A DNA stretch of 64,000 bases from Bacillota bacterium (GCA_023407175.1 JAEYMU010000035.1:255116-319115); one strand, 5' to 3'; positions 25,634 through 34,912 are shown, counted from the first letter of the stretch. Numbers and translations are program-made. Notes: generated by a model from the letters alone, not told the origin.

Positions 25634-26506
25634 ATGTTTGAGCATATCTTTGACAGGGTTAGGGAGACGGCTCCCTTTGTACATAATATTACGAACTATG
25701 TAACGGCTGGTGACTGTGCCAATATGATACTTGCCTGCGGTGCCTCCCCGATTATGGCGGATGACCCGGCGGAGGCCGCTGAAATAACAGCCCTTTGCGG
25801 CGCTCTTGTAATCAATATCGGTACCTTGAATGAAAGGACGATACCTTCCATGTTTGCAGCAGGAAGAGAGGCAGGGGAGCGGGGGATTCCCGTGATTCTT
25901 GACCCGGTCGGTGCCGGAGCGTCAAGACTTAGAACGGAAACAGCACTGCGCCTGCTGGAGGAAATCCGTTTTCAGGTGATCCGTGGAAATGCTTCGGAGA
26001 TCAGAACGCTTCTTCATGGGGGCGGGAGGACCAATGGAGTTGATGTAAATGAAGCAGACCGGATTACGGAGGGGAGTGTGGCCCAGGCTCTGACAACTGC
26101 CCGAAAGCTAAGCGAGCGTACCGGTGCCGTGGTTGCGGTTACGGGAGAAATCGATGTTGTGACGTATGGGGAGAACAGCTTTCTGATACGCAACGGTCAT
26201 CCGATGATGAGCAGGATAACCGGTACGGGATGTATGCTTACTGCTGTGATTGGCTCCCTATGTGCCGCAAATCCGGACAGAATTCTGGAAGCCACCACCG
26301 CCGGAGTAGCTGCGATGGGAATTTGCGGAGAGCTGGCCTACGGGAAAATCGCAAAAAGCCAGGAGGGGACGGCAGCTTTTCGTATCTATCTGATGGATGC
26401 TATGAGTTTCATGGAAGATGAGCTGTTAAAGCAGAGAGGTCTGATTCAGGGATTTTTCAAACAGTCTTTGTATGCCGATGAAGCGGCAGATGGAGGTTTC
26501 ATATGA
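25634..26506 (+). CDS. thiM: Hydroxyethylthiazole kinase
   Basis: The 290-residue kinase begins with PFVHNITNYVTAGDCANMILACGASPIM and has the DPVGAGASRLRT and GTGCMLTAVIG motifs that bind the thiazole and ATP phosphates. It phosphorylates salvaged thiazole alcohol delivered by ThiW. The stop codon overlaps the thiE start as ATGA. Confidence 0.95.
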   Translation: MFEHIFDRVRETAPFVHNITNYVTAGDCANMILACGASPIMADDPAEAAEITALCGALVINIGTLNERTIPSMFAAGREAGERGIPVILDPVGAGASRLRTETALRLLEEIRFQVIRGNASEIRTLLHGGGRTNGVDVNEADRITEGSVAQALTTARKLSERTGAVVAVTGEIDVVTYGENSFLIRNGHPMMSRITGTGCMLTAVIGSLCAANPDRILEATTAGVAAMGICGELAYGKIAKSQEGTAAFRIYLMDAMSFMEDELLKQRGLIQGFFKQSLYADEAADGGFI

Positions 26507-27213
26507 GAATCTGTAAGGAAGAGCTCCTGCTTTACGGTGTTACCGACCGCACCTGGTCCGGGGAAGCGGGGCTGGCAGCACAGGTGGAGCAGGTTCTTGA
26601 GGCAGGCGCAACCCTGTTGCAGCTGCGGGAGAAGGATATGCCGTATCCACTGTTTGTGGAAGAAGCGAGGGAAATAAAGAAGCTTACGGACCGACACGGG
26701 GTTTCGTTAATTATTAATGACCGGATTGATGTTGCCGCAGCAGTGGACGTTGCCGGAGTGCATCTGGGACAGGAGGATGAGAATATCCGCAAAGCCAGGG
26801 AACTCCTGGGGGAAGATAAGATAATCGGAATATCGGTGCATACTGTGGAGGAAGCGCTTGCGGCACAGAAAAACGGAGCGGATTACATCGGTGTCGGAGC
26901 CGTCTTCAAAACCTCCACCAAGAAGGATGCCAGGGCCCTGCCACATGAAGTATTAACTGCCATCTGCCATGCGGTCTCATTGCCGGTAGTCGCAATCGGG
27001 GGGATCACAAAAGATAATATCTTAAGTCTCTCCGGCAGCGGAGTTGATGGAGTCGCGGTAATCTCCGCTATTTTTGCAAGCCCGGATATCTACGGGGCAA
27101 CCAGAGAAATGCTTGAGTTGGCCAGGGCTATGACCGGCGGGAAGGGAGGAAGGGTTGAGCGAAAACCCGATGCGGCCTATGATAAAGAAGGTACTGGCAG
27201 TTGCAGGCTCTGA
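26503..27213 (+). CDS. thiE: Thiamine phosphate synthase
   Basis: The 236-residue TIM barrel couples HMP-PP to thiazole phosphate. Visible features are LLQLREKDMP, the magnesium and pyrophosphate region LIINDRIDVA with GVHLGQEDE, GVGAVFKTSTKKDA, and VAIGGI at the phosphate site. The last ~25 residues (from GGKGGRVERK) are not family-like and overlap the thiD start by 59 bp. Confidence 0.94.
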   Translation: MRICKEELLLYGVTDRTWSGEAGLAAQVEQVLEAGATLLQLREKDMPYPLFVEEAREIKKLTDRHGVSLIINDRIDVAAAVDVAGVHLGQEDENIRKARELLGEDKIIGISVHTVEEALAAQKNGADYIGVGAVFKTSTKKDARALPHEVLTAICHAVSLPVVAIGGITKDNILSLSGSGVDGVAVISAIFASPDIYGATREMLELARAMTGGKGGRVERKPDAAYDKEGTGSCRL

Positions 27214-27964
27214 TTGCAGCGGAGGAGCCGGAATACAGGCGGATATCAAAACCATAACCGTACATAAAATGTATGCTATGAGTGTTATTACGGCACTTAC
27301 AGCCCAAAATACCACAGGAATCCGAAGTGTTGCCAAGGTAAGTCCGGAGTTTGTAGGAGAGCAGCTTGATATGATATGCACGGATATCCCGCCGGATGCC
27401 GTAAAGATAGGAATGGTATCCGAATGCGGCATAATTGAAGTAATTGCGCAGAAATTAAAGGAATATAAGCTGAAGAATATCGTTCTTGACCCTGTCATGA
27501 TATCAACAAGCGGCAGAAGGCTTATGAAGGAGGAGGCTTTGTCCGTCCTTACCGGCCAGTTACTTCCCCTTGCTTCCATTATCACACCCAATCTGTTGGA
27601 GGCTGAGGTATTAAGCGGTGTTGAAATCCTAAGCAAGGCGGACATGCTGACAGCGGCTAAGAGGCTTGCAGAGACATATCAGGGAAGTATATTGATTAAG
27701 GGCGGGCATCTTAATGGCAGCAGCGATGATCTTCTGTATGAAGCAGGCGGATATGCCTGGTTTGAGCAAGCCAATATTGATAATCCGAACACACATGGAA
27801 CAGGCTGTACGCTGTCCTCTGCCATTGCCTGCAATCTGGCAGAAGGAAAGGATATGTACCATAGTGTTGCCTCGGCCAAGGAATATATCACAGGGGCAAT
27901 TAAGGCAGGATTAAAGCTTGGTGAGGGAAACGGTCCCTTGTATCATTGCTGGAATTTGAGATAG
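27155..27964 (+). CDS. thiD: Bifunctional hydroxymethylpyrimidine kinase / phosphomethylpyrimidine kinase
   Basis: The 269-residue kinase has VLAVAGSDCSGGAGIQADIKT at the start, DPVMISTSG and the anion-hole NTHGTGCTLSSAIA. It makes HMP-PP. The TTG start at 27155 is chosen because AAGGAGG lies five nt upstream; ATG 27179 has no such site. It closes the thiamine operon. Confidence 0.93.
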   Translation: MSENPMRPMIKKVLAVAGSDCSGGAGIQADIKTITVHKMYAMSVITALTAQNTTGIRSVAKVSPEFVGEQLDMICTDIPPDAVKIGMVSECGIIEVIAQKLKEYKLKNIVLDPVMISTSGRRLMKEEALSVLTGQLLPLASIITPNLLEAEVLSGVEILSKADMLTAAKRLAETYQGSILIKGGHLNGSSDDLLYEAGGYAWFEQANIDNPNTHGTGCTLSSAIACNLAEGKDMYHSVASAKEYITGAIKAGLKLGEGNGPLYHCWNLR

Positions 27965-27973
27965 CGATATTAA

Positions 27974-28043
27974 TACAACCTGCCGTCAGGCTTTTCGATA
28001 CCGGCACGGCAGATTGTATGACAGGGATCAGATCATTGATCCC
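27974..28043 (+). terminator. Paired hairpins after thiD
   Basis: TACAACCTGCCGT (27974-27986) pairs with ACGGCAGATTGTA (28006-28018) with one mismatch, and GGGATCA (28024-28030) pairs with TGATCCC (28037-28043). A GAAG/CTTC mini-stem and CTTTTTTATTG follow at 28072-28079. This end region separates thiD from the convergent minus-strand gene. Confidence 0.55.
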
Positions 28044-28093
28044 GAAGATAGCTTCTTTCATATTCGGACTTTTTTATTGTATTGCAAAAAGCT

Positions 28094-30676
28094 TTATTTT
28101 TTTGGAGTATAATATGGCTCTGTCAGTCCCAGCTCCTTGATGACATTTTCATGATCGGAGGAGGGAAACGCAACAACAAAGGAATTATCCTCATCAAACA
28201 TTGCCGACCAGCCGTAGAGCAGGCGTTCATAGCTTTCTATCACATAGCCGTCCTGATTGTGGTCTGTAGTATCATAGGGGTCTGCAAGAATTAATACGTC
28301 GTCCTGCGTTGCGGCGGTACCCATATCATCGTAGCCGATAACCACCTGCCAATGTCCGCCCCATTCATCCCAGCCGATCATCATTGGGATGCCCTCGGAC
28401 AGAAGATAGGGGATTAATCCGCCGTCATCTCCTCCAGCCTGCAGATAGTGTCCGCCGATGGAAAGATTCTCGTCTAGGTCTCTCATGGTGAACCATGCCC
28501 AATCCTCACCATAATCGGTATTGAGAGTATCATAAACCTCTTCCAGGCCGTTAACTGTGGTGGCGCCTGCCTTTCCATTCTGTCTCATTTGGGCAAGGTC
28601 AATTTCTGTCAGACCTTGAGGATTATCGGTATTGGTGATATTCTTGCCGAACCACTCGATATTCATGAGAGCCGAGGCAAGTCCGCAGGTCCACTCGGTA
28701 GCCTGCTGTGTTGTTTTGAAATTGCTTAGCAGGGTCAGATGGTCATTGCTCTTCATATCATAAAAATCAAAATGTGAATAGTAGAAAGAGCTTACAACAT
28801 CTCCGGTATGGCGGTAGCTGCCGGTTGCAGGACCGGCCAGATCGTCATCACCCGAGCCCCATAGCTCTGTGTCCGGATAATATTTCTGAATATCGGCCGC
28901 AGTGTCACGATAGGAAAGCCAATTTGTTTCGATGTCCGTACCATAGACAGCTCCGAAGCTCATGGAAGCGCTGGTCGCGGTAATTGTACCGCCTGTACCG
29001 TCAGACAGATCGGGGCCGGCATAACGCCAGTCTGCGGAACTGTCGGGAGTTGCTACGAGATAAAGGGTACCCCAATAATTAATATCACTGTCAAAGCTTT
29101 GAATGCCGTAGGCCAGCCTTTCATAGGATTGGATATTATAGCCGTCATTTCTCCCGTCTGTGCTGTCATATGGATCCATAAGAATTAAGACATCGTCAGC
29201 AGTACCCTCAGTGCCCATATCGTCATAGCCGATAATGACCTGCCAATGTCCTCCGAAGCTGTTCCATCCGACCATGATGGGTGAGCCCGATGCCAGGGTA
29301 TTCTGAATCCATTCGTGATCATAGAGCTTGTAGGGATCGTCATAGCTTGATTGGAAGGTCCATTTGGAGGTAAGCCCGAGCTTTGACAGATTTTCAAAAA
29401 CATTCTGCATTTGCTCAAGATTGGTGGCACCGCCCCAGGAGCTCTTTTCACGCAGACCAACTAGATCATTATCGTTTAAGTCCCCTCTTTGATCAAACCA
29501 GTCAAGGACAGTCAGTGCCGAGGCAAGGCCGCAATTGGAGCCTGTGGTTTGAAGATATGTTTTATAATGGGTCAGCATAGTAAGAGTGCTGCTTGATTCG
29601 GCATTGTAATAATCGTGCTGAGGCCAATAGTAATTTATGCCGTCTGCCAGAGAGGAGCCTGTTTCATCACCGTAGGCAATAATATTAGAAAAGTCAGTGG
29701 TGCCGCTCCAGCTTCCAAGACCGTAACCGGCCAGCTGGCGTTCTCCCATGGGGATCGTATATGAGGCACTGAAAATTGCTTTGCCCGTCAGGTCATCTAC
29801 GGAGGGCTCGGACGCTGCTCCTGCACCGTCAAGCCAGCGCATGCCAGAATCCCAGTATTTTGTGCTGTCCTGCTGCTTTACAAGGAAGATGCTGTCAACG
29901 CTCTTATCTCCGTTTACATCGATAAGCGCTCCGTAATTTCCGACAATATTTGCACTGCTGAAGGCGACATACTTGAAGGTATTGGTATCAGCATCCCATA
30001 GATAGGCTGTGTGCGTGCTGCTGACGGTACAATTATTGATAATTCCGTCGGAATAGGAGCCGATCAGAGTAAAGGGTCTTAATACGGTTCCGGCTGAAAG
30101 CTCGTCATAGGAATAGGCTATTTTGCGGCCCTTACCTCTGACAGTTACATCACCTTTTACAGTGGTTCCATTCAGGGTGACCTTTCCCGAAGCATCTTCC
30201 GCAACAATCAGATTGCCTTCAATTGTGGTGTCCTTGATTGTAACGGTGCCGCCCCGGATAATTACATCTCCCTGGACGGATACCTTGCTTAAGGAAACCT
30301 TACCGGATTTGACAGCATCGGTGATGATCAGATTGCCATCAATCGCGGCACCCTTAAGGGTTACTCCCGATTTTCTGATGATCGCATGGCCCTTCACATC
30401 CTCCGTGTAGGTTCCGGCTTTGGTGAAATACCTTTTGACCGTATTACTCAGTATGGTGTTAACCTCTGTCTGCGTGATACTGTCCTGTGTCAGGGTTTGA
30501 TTGCCGGATCCGCTGATGTACTGTGCGTCTGTTCTGCCCGATGCCGAAGACGCTGCCACGGATGAGATAACGGATGAGACGGTAATGTCAGACTTCTCCG
30601 AGGCATATGCCATAGAGAAGGAGCTTAGCAGCAGGAGCATTGCCATACTGCAAGCAATTAGTTTTTTTGTTTTCAT
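28094..30676 (-). CDS. Secreted protein with beta-helix segment and two C39-like peptidase domains
   Basis: The 860-residue protein begins with a signal peptide (MKTKKLIAC, then a hydrophobic core ending AYAS, about residues 1-26). Residues ~93-182 are short repeats of the type GDVIIRG/VTIKDT/GNLIV, as in right-handed or bactofilin-like beta helices. Two copies of a C39-like papain-fold domain follow. Copy 1 has C382 (NCGLASAL), H477 (GGHWQVIIGYDDMG) and D501 (DPYD). Copy 2 has C664, H775 and D799 in the same motifs. Copies 1 and 2 are clearly duplicated. The in-frame ATG 20 codons upstream lacks the signal-peptide context. The substrate is unknown; a cell-surface protease or cross-linker is likely. 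Confidence 0.8.
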   Translation of the reverse strand: MKTKKLIACSMAMLLLLSSFSMAYASEKSDITVSSVISSVAASSASGRTDAQYISGSGNQTLTQDSITQTEVNTILSNTVKRYFTKAGTYTEDVKGHAIIRKSGVTLKGAAIDGNLIITDAVKSGKVSLSKVSVQGDVIIRGGTVTIKDTTIEGNLIVAEDASGKVTLNGTTVKGDVTVRGKGRKIAYSYDELSAGTVLRPFTLIGSYSDGIINNCTVSSTHTAYLWDADTNTFKYVAFSSANIVGNYGALIDVNGDKSVDSIFLVKQQDSTKYWDSGMRWLDGAGAASEPSVDDLTGKAIFSASYTIPMGERQLAGYGLGSWSGTTDFSNIIAYGDETGSSLADGINYYWPQHDYYNAESSSTLTMLTHYKTYLQTTGSNCGLASALTVLDWFDQRGDLNDNDLVGLREKSSWGGATNLEQMQNVFENLSKLGLTSKWTFQSSYDDPYKLYDHEWIQNTLASGSPIMVGWNSFGGHWQVIIGYDDMGTEGTADDVLILMDPYDSTDGRNDGYNIQSYERLAYGIQSFDSDINYWGTLYLVATPDSSADWRYAGPDLSDGTGGTITATSASMSFGAVYGTDIETNWLSYRDTAADIQKYYPDTELWGSGDDDLAGPATGSYRHTGDVVSSFYYSHFDFYDMKSNDHLTLLSNFKTTQQATEWTCGLASALMNIEWFGKNITNTDNPQGLTEIDLAQMRQNGKAGATTVNGLEEVYDTLNTDYGEDWAWFTMRDLDENLSIGGHYLQAGGDDGGLIPYLLSEGIPMMIGWDEWGGHWQVVIGYDDMGTAATQDDVLILADPYDTTDHNQDGYVIESYERLLYGWSAMFDEDNSFVVAFPSSDHENVIKELGLTEPYYTPKK

Positions 30677-30722
30677 AAATGCCTCGCTTTCTCCCGTACA
30701 TGTGGAATGATGAATAAATAAA

Positions 30723-30750
30723 AAGGGTGCTGTCAATTTGCAGCACCCTT
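30723..30750 (-). terminator. Leader hairpin with U-tract ahead of the minus-strand gene
   Basis: AAGGGTGCTG (30723-30732) pairs perfectly with CAGCACCCTT (30741-30750). Read on the minus strand, the stem is followed by TTTTTATTTATT, the form of an intrinsic terminator. It begins only about 8 nt after the predicted minus-strand transcription start and about 47 nt ahead of the ATG. Confidence 0.65.
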
Positions 30751-30764
30751 ACTATTATTTAGCA

Positions 30765-30793
30765 ATTCTAATCTTAATCCCTGGCTGTGTCAA
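30765..30793 (-). promoter_or_regulatory. Promoter for the two-domain C39-like gene
   Basis: On the minus strand, TTGACA (30793-30788) and TAGAAT (30770-30765) are separated by 17 bp. The start of transcription would be near 30758. The rest of 30794-30946 holds only a weak plus-strand TATAAT at 30912-30917 for the next gene. Confidence 0.7.
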
Positions 30794-30946
30794 TATATTT
30801 GCAGAATTTTTTTGAAATTTGCAGATTTTAAGATGTGTAGGCAGTGTGGCTTCTAATCTTCTTTTAATCAAGTACTGTAAAATTATTAATCATAGATGAT
30901 CCCGTCCGTGTTATAATCAGATAAAAAGAATAAACGGAGGCGGGAG

Positions 30947-31885
30947 ATGTACGACGATATCAATCAAAGGCTGGAGGAAGCCCGGCAGGGTATGTTCACC
31001 TTTCAGAGGCTTAATTCAAAGGTGAAGGAACTCACCAGCCAGAGTGAGGTCCTTAAGGAAAAGGTGGATAAGCTTAAGGAAATATTAGCAAAAGAGGATA
31101 TTGATGTTGATAAGCTGGAAGAGAAAAGTCTGGCACATATTTTCCATATCATCCTGGGAGATCTGGAGGATCAGCTGTTAAAGGAACGGCAGGAGGCTCT
31201 GGCGGCACAGCTGAAATATGATCAGGCTGTAAAGGAACTGGAGCAGGTCGATGCGCAGATTCATCAGCTGGTATCGGAGAGAATCCAGTATAAAAAATGT
31301 GAGAGGGAATACAACAGCTTAATGGATCAAAAGCGGGAGCTGTTGCTTGCATCCGATTCAGGGACAGCAGAGCAGATCATACAGCTATCACAGCAGATAA
31401 GCCAGTGGAAAAATCACGACAAGGAGCTAAAGGAAGCAATAAGAGCCGGGAAAAATGCCATCTATCATCTTGAAAGAACGGAAGGAAGCCTTGATAGTGC
31501 AGAAAACTGGGGAACCTGGGATTTGTTTGGAGGTGGTCTGATCACCGACATGATGAAGCATTCCCACCTGGATGATGCAAAAAGCGCGGCGGAATCAGTT
31601 CAGACTGCCTTGTCTCTTTTTCGTGCCGAGCTTGCCGATGTACAAATATCCAATAATATCAATATAGAGACGGATGGGTTTGCCAAGTTTGCAGACTTTT
31701 TCTTCGACGGACTGATTGCCGATTGGTGTATGCAGTCCAGAATCCATGCTTCCCAGGAAAGCGTTACCTATACGAGAAACCAGGTGGAGAAGGTGTTGGA
31801 TCGATTAAAATATATGGAGCGGGAGACCGAGACACAGACCGCCAGCCTGGAAAAGCAGATGAATGAACTAGTTACACGGGCGTAA
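30947..31885 (+). CDS. Coiled-coil protein of unknown function
   Basis: I do not recognise the 312-residue protein. Residues ~1-170 are heptad-like coiled coil rich in Leu, Glu, Lys and Gln. A conserved-looking glycine-rich patch, WGTWDLFGGGLITDMMKHSHLDDA, lies near residues 189-212, followed by helices and another coiled coil to the end. There is no signal peptide or membrane segment. It has its own ribosome site (ACGGAGGCGGGAG) and a terminator after it, so it is monocistronic. Confidence 0.75.
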   Translation: MYDDINQRLEEARQGMFTFQRLNSKVKELTSQSEVLKEKVDKLKEILAKEDIDVDKLEEKSLAHIFHIILGDLEDQLLKERQEALAAQLKYDQAVKELEQVDAQIHQLVSERIQYKKCEREYNSLMDQKRELLLASDSGTAEQIIQLSQQISQWKNHDKELKEAIRAGKNAIYHLERTEGSLDSAENWGTWDLFGGGLITDMMKHSHLDDAKSAAESVQTALSLFRAELADVQISNNINIETDGFAKFADFFFDGLIADWCMQSRIHASQESVTYTRNQVEKVLDRLKYMERETETQTASLEKQMNELVTRA

Positions 31886-31989
31886 GGCTCCAGGCAGGAT
31901 AACGATTAAGCTGTCTGACAGGTTTGGTATAACTGTAAAAAATATTATCTTGCTACATTTCTGTAATTGAAATATAATGAAACAATACA

Positions 31990-32017
31990 AAGGGGCATAA
32001 TTATGCCTCTTTTTTTG
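31990..32017 (+). terminator. Intrinsic terminator
   Basis: AGGGGCATAA pairs with TTATGCCTCT (31991-32010) and is followed by TTTTTTG. It ends the coiled-coil gene transcript upstream of the PucR-type gene. Confidence 0.85.
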
Positions 32018-32050
32018 TTCTAAAATACAGGAAAGAGAGAGGGTTACGGT

Positions 32051-33214
32051 GTGGCGGTTACAGTGGAAAAGGTGTATCAATCCTTAAAGGATAAGTACCA
32101 GCTTAAACTGGTTGCCGGTGAGGAGGGTATCTATAATATGGTTCAGTGGATCAGTGTAATTGATAACAGCGATGTCATTCCCTATATGCGTCCTACGGAA
32201 TTAGCGGTAACGACAGGCTTTGCGATGAAGCATGAGGAGGAATTGATGGAGGTGTGCATGAAGCTGCAGAAGAGGCCGGTCTGCGGCTTTATCATTAATG
32301 TAGGGCCATATATCCCGGCTATATCGGAACGCGTGATTGAATACTGCAACAGAAATAAATTCCCGCTCTTTTCCTTGCCCTGGGAGATACGGCTGATTGA
32401 TATCATTAACGAAACGGATCAGTTGATGATCTACAGCTCCCATATGAAGGAAAATGTGGCTGAAATCTTTAAGGATTATATTTTCCTGTCCGAGCTGAAG
32501 CCGGAGCGGCAGGATGAGATTGAGAGGAACGGGTTTTCGGTCAAGGAGCATTACCAGATGATCCTAATTGACTACAAGGCGGATATCGACAGGGACACAC
32601 TGGAGGTTCCCATTGAAAATGTACGCAATGATATTGAAATCAGAATCTACACCCACTGCGAGCGTTTTATCATCATTTCCCATTACGATCAACTGATTAT
32701 ACTTATGATTCAGAACAATGATTATGAACTCAGGAAAATCATAGGCAATATCCATGAGATGCTGCAAAAAAAATATCCGGCCTGCAATATATTTATGTTG
32801 GTGGGCCCAAAAGATATGGAATTTCGGCAGATCGGGCGCTATTATAGGGAATTGAATACTGCCGTGCATTTGGCTATGAGCACAAACCGGACGCTGATTT
32901 ATTATGAGGAGCTGGATATCTATAGGCTGCTGTTGTCCTTAAGCAGCGGAGCTGTTCTTAAGGAGTATTACGATGAGGTTTTGGGGAATCTTAAGGAGTA
33001 TGATAAAATCAACCATACGGACACCATTGTCTGGCTGAAGCAGCTGGTCAGGCTGAATGGGAATATTCAGGATATGGCCAGGGAGAATTATGTCCACAGG
33101 AATACTATTACCTACAACCTGAAAAAGATTGAAAAAATAACCGGTCTTGATATGGAGCGCTGGGGGGACAGGCTGAAAATGCAGATATGCCTGTTAATCC
33201 ATGATCTGCTGTGA
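32051..33214 (+). CDS. PucR-family transcriptional regulator
   Basis: The 387-residue protein has an N-terminal purine catabolism regulator-like domain (about residues 5-120, with TTGFAMK and CGFIINVGPYIP) and a middle GGDEF-like linker. A C-terminal PucR helix-turn-helix holds ENYVHRNTITYNLKKIEKITG. Relatives activate purine or amino-acid catabolic genes. The start is GTG 32051. It faces the amino-acid catabolic operon immediately downstream and is separated from it by a promoter and a leader. The name-giving purine link is suggestive but not proof. Confidence 0.88.
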   Translation: MAVTVEKVYQSLKDKYQLKLVAGEEGIYNMVQWISVIDNSDVIPYMRPTELAVTTGFAMKHEEELMEVCMKLQKRPVCGFIINVGPYIPAISERVIEYCNRNKFPLFSLPWEIRLIDIINETDQLMIYSSHMKENVAEIFKDYIFLSELKPERQDEIERNGFSVKEHYQMILIDYKADIDRDTLEVPIENVRNDIEIRIYTHCERFIIISHYDQLIILMIQNNDYELRKIIGNIHEMLQKKYPACNIFMLVGPKDMEFRQIGRYYRELNTAVHLAMSTNRTLIYYEELDIYRLLLSLSSGAVLKEYYDEVLGNLKEYDKINHTDTIVWLKQLVRLNGNIQDMARENYVHRNTITYNLKKIEKITGLDMERWGDRLKMQICLLIHDLL

Positions 33215-33252
33215 TTTGTGCGTATGCATAAAAATATTTAGAGGCGTGTCTA

Positions 33253-33281
33253 TTGAATACACCGGAATGGGTTGTTATAAT
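33253..33281 (+). promoter_or_regulatory. Promoter of the amino-acid catabolic operon
   Basis: TTGAAT (33253-33258) and TATAAT (33276-33281) are separated by 17 bp. Transcription would begin near 33288, within the 5' strand of the leader stem. Confidence 0.7.
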
Positions 33282-33284
33282 AAA

Positions 33285-33386
33285 ACAAAATTAAGCAGGT
33301 TGAAACACAGACAGCGGTTTCGCCAGAATAAAATATTAATTTTGTGAAAATCAGAGAGGATGCTCGAGGCCTCTCTGTTTTTTTTT
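33285..33386 (+). ncRNA. Structured leader RNA with terminator (candidate riboswitch)
   Basis: ACAAAATTAA (33285-33294) pairs perfectly with TTAATTTTGT (33335-33344), enclosing about 40 nt. Inside, GGTTGAAAC pairs with GTTTCGCC with one bulged U around ACAGACAGCG. A second hairpin, CAGAGAGG (33352-33359) with CCTCTCTG (33370-33377), is followed by nine T residues. The architecture, a closed aptamer-like domain then a terminator, is that of a riboswitch or attenuator. It matches no class I can name. The predicted start near 33288 falls inside the first stem arm, so the exact start matters. Confidence 0.5.
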
Positions 33387-33422
33387 ATAATTTTTATAAC
33401 ATTCATTATAAGGAGGAAAATT

Positions 33423-34214
33423 ATGAGTAAAAGAGTAGTGAAAGCGGTTTCAATGATGCTGATGCTGGTTATGGTGCTTGGCCTGCTGGCAGGCTGCGGT
33501 AAAAAGGATAAATCGACCTGGGAAGCGATTAAGGAAGAGGGTAAATTCACCTTCGCCTGCTCCGGAGGATATCCCCCCTTCAATTATATTGATGATAACG
33601 GTGATCTGGTTGGCTTTGATGTTGAAATCGCCCAGGCACTCGGTGAGGTCATGGGAGTGGAGGCAGAAGGGATCACAACGGAATGGGATGGTATCATCGG
33701 TGGTCTGACCGGCAATCGCTTTGATACGATTATCGGCAGTATGGCAATCACCGAGGAAAGATTAAAGCAGGTAAGCTTTACGGATCCCTATTATTATGAC
33801 GGCGCACAATTCTTTGCCCCCGCCGATAAGGGCTTTACCTCCTTATCGGATGAGAATGTAACAAAGGTCGGCGTGGTTACCGGGACCACCTTTGAGGGGG
33901 AGCTGGAAAAATATCCGAATGTTACCGACATTCTTAACTACACCAGTGACGAGGAGAACTTTATCGCGGCTAACCAGGGAAGAACCGATGGTCTGGTGAC
34001 CAGCCGCTTTGTAGGTCTGGAGGCTCCGGAGGAATACAATCTCGTGCCGGTGGGAGATTTGCTGTATACCGAAAATATAGGGATTGCCGTCCGTAAAGAG
34101 GACACGGAGTTGCTTGATAATTTGAACGATGCCTTAAAGACAATTATTGACAACGGCAAATATGATGAAATAAGCCAGAAGTATTTTGGCTGTAATATTC
34201 TTGAAACAAAATAA
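33423..34214 (+). CDS. Amino-acid ABC transporter substrate-binding lipoprotein
   Basis: The 263-residue lipoprotein has lipobox GLLAGC near residue 24 and a type 3 solute-binding domain: GKFTFACSGGYPPFNYIDDNGDLVGFDVEIAQALG, then the TGNRFDTIIGSMAITEERLKQVSFTDPYY signature region. It is likely specific for a polar amino acid. ATG 33423 follows AAGGAGGAAAATT; the in-frame ATG at 33360 lies inside the leader terminator. It is the first gene of an operon with permease and ATPase. Confidence 0.93.
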   Translation: MSKRVVKAVSMMLMLVMVLGLLAGCGKKDKSTWEAIKEEGKFTFACSGGYPPFNYIDDNGDLVGFDVEIAQALGEVMGVEAEGITTEWDGIIGGLTGNRFDTIIGSMAITEERLKQVSFTDPYYYDGAQFFAPADKGFTSLSDENVTKVGVVTGTTFEGELEKYPNVTDILNYTSDEENFIAANQGRTDGLVTSRFVGLEAPEEYNLVPVGDLLYTENIGIAVRKEDTELLDNLNDALKTIIDNGKYDEISQKYFGCNILETK

Positions 34215-34240
34215 GATACGATGAAGGTTGGTGAAACACA

Positions 34241-34912
34241 ATGTTCAATGAAATTGCGGAATTTTTTACAACGGCGTTTAAGTATTTACCTAATTTTTCA
34301 GACAGTATACTGATGACACTCAGCCTTTCCTTCTGGTCCATTATTCTGGGAACGGTGATCGGTGTTATCGTGTGCGCGATGAAAATGTCAAAATTAAAGC
34401 TGCTGGGGGGAATCGCAGGCGGTTATATAGCGCTGATCCGCGGCACGCCCCTATTGCTTCAGCTGTTTTTTATCTATTATGGACTACCGCAGGCAGGTAT
34501 TTACTTCAACAGCTATATTACCGCAGTTTTAGGACTTGCGTTTCATAATGGGGCCTATATCAGTGAAATCTTCCGGGGTTCCATTTTATCGATCCCCTAT
34601 GGACAGCAGGAAGCGGCTAGTGCAATGGGAATGACCAGGCCGCAGGCCTTTGGGCATGTCATTTTTCCGCAGGCCTTCAAGGTATCAGTACCCGCTCTGG
34701 GAAACCAGTTTTTACTGGCTATTTTGGATTCCTCTTTGGCAAGCGTTATCACAATCACGGAAACTATGATGAAGGCTAAGAAAATGGCGGCGGCCACCTA
34801 TGCTATCTTCCCCATCTACTTTGATGCGGCAATTATCTATATGGTATTAACCTACGCATTAGGGTATCTACTGAAGAAATTAGAGCAAAGATTGAGGGTG
34901 AATGAACGATGA
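34241..34912 (+). CDS. Amino-acid ABC transporter permease
   Basis: The 223-residue HisMQ-type permease has about five membrane segments. The EAA loop lies in [24 protein letters not shown], and [18 protein letters not shown] is the typical second segment. The stop overlaps the ATPase start by 4 bp (ATGA). Confidence 0.94.
   Translation: MFNEIAEFFTTAFKYLPNFSDSILMTLSLSFWSIILGTVIGVIVCAMKMSKLKLLGGIAGGYIALIRGTPLLLQLFFIYYGLPQAGIYFNSYITAVLGLAFHNGAYISEIFRGSILSIPYGQQEAASAMGMTRPQAFGHVIFPQAFKVSVPALGNQFLLAILDSSLASVITITETMMKAKKMAAATYAIFPIYFDAAIIYMVLTYALGYLLKKLEQRLRVNER

Noticed and set aside
28044..28093. Additional small gene between thiD and the minus-strand gene
   Set aside because: The short open frame at 27946-28140 overlaps thiD and the 3' end of the minus-strand gene and has no ribosome site.
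28774..30710. Several open frames antisense to the two-domain C39-like gene
   Set aside because: They are shadows of a clear 860-residue secreted protein with catalytic motifs and lack ribosome sites.
33285..33386. Glycine or lysine riboswitch upstream of the amino-acid importer
   Set aside because: The enclosed region is about 40 nt with one stem-loop, far smaller than those aptamers, and their conserved core sequences are absent.
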